DNA of 25,204 nt. Origin: JAKJEP01 sp964580995. Its GTDB lineage: Bacteria; Planctomycetota; Phycisphaerae; Sedimentisphaerales; SM23-30. The notes under the pieces were generated by a model, which saw nothing but the letters and a program-made list of their open reading frames with translations, was not told the DNA's origin and did not search any database. The position numbers were made by a program, and so were the translations under genes. Each line of letters opens with the position of its first letter. The first letter of the stretch is position 1. Shown in pieces: positions 23,216 through 25,204 of the stretch. Location: NCBI GenBank assembly GCA_964580995.1, contig CAZOMV010000089.1:1-25204 (forward strand). The letters run 5' to 3'.

Positions 23216-25189
23216 TTATTTTTCAATATAGTTACGAAACCATAACTCCAGCATCAGCAGCGCCCAGAGCCGGTGGCCGTGATCCTCCTGCTTATTATCG
23301 TTTTCCCGCAACAGTTTTTCAAGGCTGGTTTTGTGAAAATATCCCCGCGCCAGGGCTCGCGGAGACAAAACTGTATCGCAGAACAGATCACGCAATTCCC
23401 GCCGAAACCACCCCCCCACCGGCACCCCGAACCCCATCTTCCGCCGCCGCTGCATCGCCGCCGGCAGCAAATCCCCAAAGGCCTGCCGCAAAATATACTT
23501 GCTCACCCGCCCCCGAACCCGCCATTCCACCGGCAGCGAATACGCCAGTTCCACCACCTTATGATCCTGAAACGGACAACGCAGCTCCAGCCCCACCGAC
23601 ATACTCGCCCGGTCCGTCTTGGTATTCAAATCCCCCGGCAGGTACATCTGCCCATCACATACCATCGCCTGACCGGCATGACGGAACGCCTCGCTGCCAA
23701 AGGCAGTGGTATTGGTGAAATATCCCGAAAACCGCTCCCAATCAGGGATATCGGCGGAACCGGTAAAGGTCTCCTGCAAAAGATCGGGATCAAAAACCGC
23801 CATCCATTTCAAATACCGCTGCGCTACAGGCAAATTCATCGCCGCTGCAAAACGTTTGATGCGTTTGGTGAAACTGCGATACTCCCGGCTGGAAAGGTGC
23901 TGCCAAAATCGCCTTTTCAATAACCAGCCCGCCAGCAGGTTCCGGTTTAATTTTTCGGCAAGCTGCAGGCCCCGATAGCGGTCGTAGCCGCCAAAACACT
24001 CATCGCCGCCATCGCCGGAAAGTGCAACCGTTACGTGGGAACGGGCCAGCCGCGACAGATACCACGTCGGCAGCGCAGAACTGTCGGCAAACGGATCATC
24101 GTAATAATAGCTGAGTTTTTCGATGGCCTCGAGACAATCCGCATGAACAATCTGCTCATGATGGTTAGTGCCAAAATGGCGGGCGGTTTGCCGGGCGTAT
24201 GGTGTTTCATCATACAAATCGTTATCAAAGCCGATCGTGCAGGTCGTTACCGGCTCTTTTTTTAATTGGCTCATCAGCCCCACAATGATAGTCGAGTCAA
24301 TACCGCCGGAGAGAAACGCCCCCAGCGGTACATCGCTGATCATACGCATCTCGACGGCCTCGGTAAGCTCCTGCCGGAGCTGCTGACAGGCCTGCCGGAA
24401 ACTGCCTTCAAAACCGGGCTGTGCCGGCAGGGACCAGTAGGATCGGCTGCACGGCTGCTGATAATTTTCCCCTGTAACCAACAGGGTATGGCCGGGCGGT
24501 AATTGCCGGATGTCAGCAAACGCCGTTCGCGGGGCGGGCACATATTGCAGCAGCAGATATTCTCCGATAGCCCCCCGATCTACTCGCCGCGGAAAACCTC
24601 CACTTTGCAGAATCGCCTTGCACTCCGATGCGAACAAAAACCGCCCGCCCTGCGCCGCATAATACAGCGGCTTTTTCCCCAGCCGGTCCCGCGCCAAAAA
24701 CAGTGACCGCTTTTTCCGATCCCAGACCGCAAAAGCAAACATCCCCCGCAGATGCTCCACACAATCCTCCCCATACTCCTCATACAAATGCACAATCACT
24801 TCCGTATCGCAGGCTGTCCGGAACACATGCCCCTTCTCCTCCAGGGGCCCCCGCAACTGCCGGAAATTATAACACTCCCCGTTATAGACAATCCATACCG
24901 TCCCATCCTCATTCCCCATCGGCTGCCCCCCCCCTTCAATATCGATAATCGCCAACCGCCGATGCCCCAGCCCGCACCATGGCTCCTCCGGATCCACATA
25001 AATCCCCTCCCCATCCGGCCCCCGATGCCCCAACACTGCAACCATCCGCTCCAGCTCGCAGGCATCCACTACCCCCCCCCCCCCCCCTGCCAATATTCCC
25101 GCCCTTTCCCCACTACCATACCCATTTTCCTCCCCTAAACCCGGGTAGGCCCCCCCAACCCTAACCCCCCCCCAAACCCTCACTAGCAT
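23216..25189 (-). CDS. asnB: Asparagine synthase (glutamine-hydrolysing)-like, N-terminus corrupted
   Basis: An AsnB-type protein. The N-terminal glutaminase domain has LGHRGPDGEGIYVD, GHRRLAIID, VYNGECYNF and RGMFAFAVWD. The C-terminal synthetase has the PP-loop GAFLSGGIDSTIIVGL and ALSGDGGDECFGGYDRY. It moves amide nitrogen from glutamine to a carboxylate; in polysaccharide clusters such enzymes often modify sugars. The family begins MCGIAGIL, but here GILAGG at about 25080-25099 is preceded by GSGERA instead of MCGIA, and the codons beyond are Gly-rich noise next to a 16-C run. The Cys2 nucleophile is therefore missing in this sequence. The true start should lie near 25110-25117. The frame remains open to an ATG at 25189. 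Confidence 0.85.
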   Translation of the reverse strand: MLVRVWGGVRVGGAYPGLGEENGYGSGERAGILAGGGGGVVDACELERMVAVLGHRGPDGEGIYVDPEEPWCGLGHRRLAIIDIEGGGQPMGNEDGTVWIVYNGECYNFRQLRGPLEEKGHVFRTACDTEVIVHLYEEYGEDCVEHLRGMFAFAVWDRKKRSLFLARDRLGKKPLYYAAQGGRFLFASECKAILQSGGFPRRVDRGAIGEYLLLQYVPAPRTAFADIRQLPPGHTLLVTGENYQQPCSRSYWSLPAQPGFEGSFRQACQQLRQELTEAVEMRMISDVPLGAFLSGGIDSTIIVGLMSQLKKEPVTTCTIGFDNDLYDETPYARQTARHFGTNHHEQIVHADCLEAIEKLSYYYDDPFADSSALPTWYLSRLARSHVTVALSGDGGDECFGGYDRYRGLQLAEKLNRNLLAGWLLKRRFWQHLSSREYRSFTKRIKRFAAAMNLPVAQRYLKWMAVFDPDLLQETFTGSADIPDWERFSGYFTNTTAFGSEAFRHAGQAMVCDGQMYLPGDLNTKTDRASMSVGLELRCPFQDHKVVELAYSLPVEWRVRGRVSKYILRQAFGDLLPAAMQRRRKMGFGVPVGGWFRRELRDLFCDTVLSPRALARGYFHKTSLEKLLRENDNKQEDHGHRLWALLMLELWFRNYIEK

Positions 25190-25204
25190 ACGGAAAAAGA
25201 TCGG
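25072..25204. other. Probable low-quality contig end
   Basis: Starts with 16 consecutive C and has many further C runs. The encoded N-terminus of a very conserved protein degrades within this stretch. I would not trust bases beyond about 25100. Confidence 0.6.

Overview
The window looks like one contig, or the end of one, from a Gram-negative bacterium of the Planctomycetota, probably near the Phycisphaerae. The pointers are a secreted protein with a PEP-CTERM-type tail, an LPS heptose gene (hldD), an Lgt with a long extra loop, a serpin-like lipoprotein, and a truncated N-terminus of the 'MADYIPGSD...' type that I associate with planctomycetes. The taxonomic call is inference. TGA works as a normal stop in many genes here.

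Layout. (1) 1-2161: a gene remnant, then a secreted metallophosphoesterase (-) divergent from a TIM-barrel sugar-isomerase-like protein (+). (2) 2158-7686: a segment bounded by two inverted copies of a ~90-bp repeat. It holds a large GT-C-like membrane protein and a translationally coupled trio (serpin-like lipoprotein, DUF3592-type membrane protein, arrestin-like protein) on +, and a STAS-domain protein on -. Each repeat copy lies directly upstream of a gene start. (3) 7736-8115: RNase P RNA on -, with a 176-bp MITE-like element (30-bp terminal inverted repeats, 8-bp target duplication) in its promoter. (4) 8545-10669: a PEP-CTERM-type protein (+), convergent with a secreted six-hairpin glycosidase-like protein (-). 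(5) 10685-17003: a tightly packed minus-strand operon, fumarase-type beta subunit, DUF167, folK, deoxynucleoside kinase, panC, panD, lgt (interrupted by TGA), hldD and an SDR epimerase, with a good sigma70-like promoter at its head. (6) 17375-18901: a zinc-ribbon coiled-coil protein and an RNase HI fused to a cupin-like domain (+). (7) 18972-25189: a minus-strand polysaccharide-type cluster, asnB, a Tat/lipobox glycosidase-like protein, an ATP-grasp enzyme and a WecA/MraY-family phosphoglycosyltransferase.

How it fits together: regions 5 and 7 combine cofactor synthesis (pantothenate, folate), nucleotide salvage, lipoprotein maturation and surface-glycan assembly. Two predicted lipoproteins in the window (serpin-like, Tat/lipobox) would need Lgt, so the stop codon in lgt is notable. 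The last ~120 bases are C-rich and disagree with the highly conserved asnB N-terminus, so they look like low-quality contig-end sequence.

The strongest candidates for something new are the MITE in the rnpB promoter, the paired ~90-bp leader-like repeats, the serpin/DUF3592/arrestin cassette and the RNase H-cupin fusion. No tRNA, CRISPR array or transposase gene was seen.
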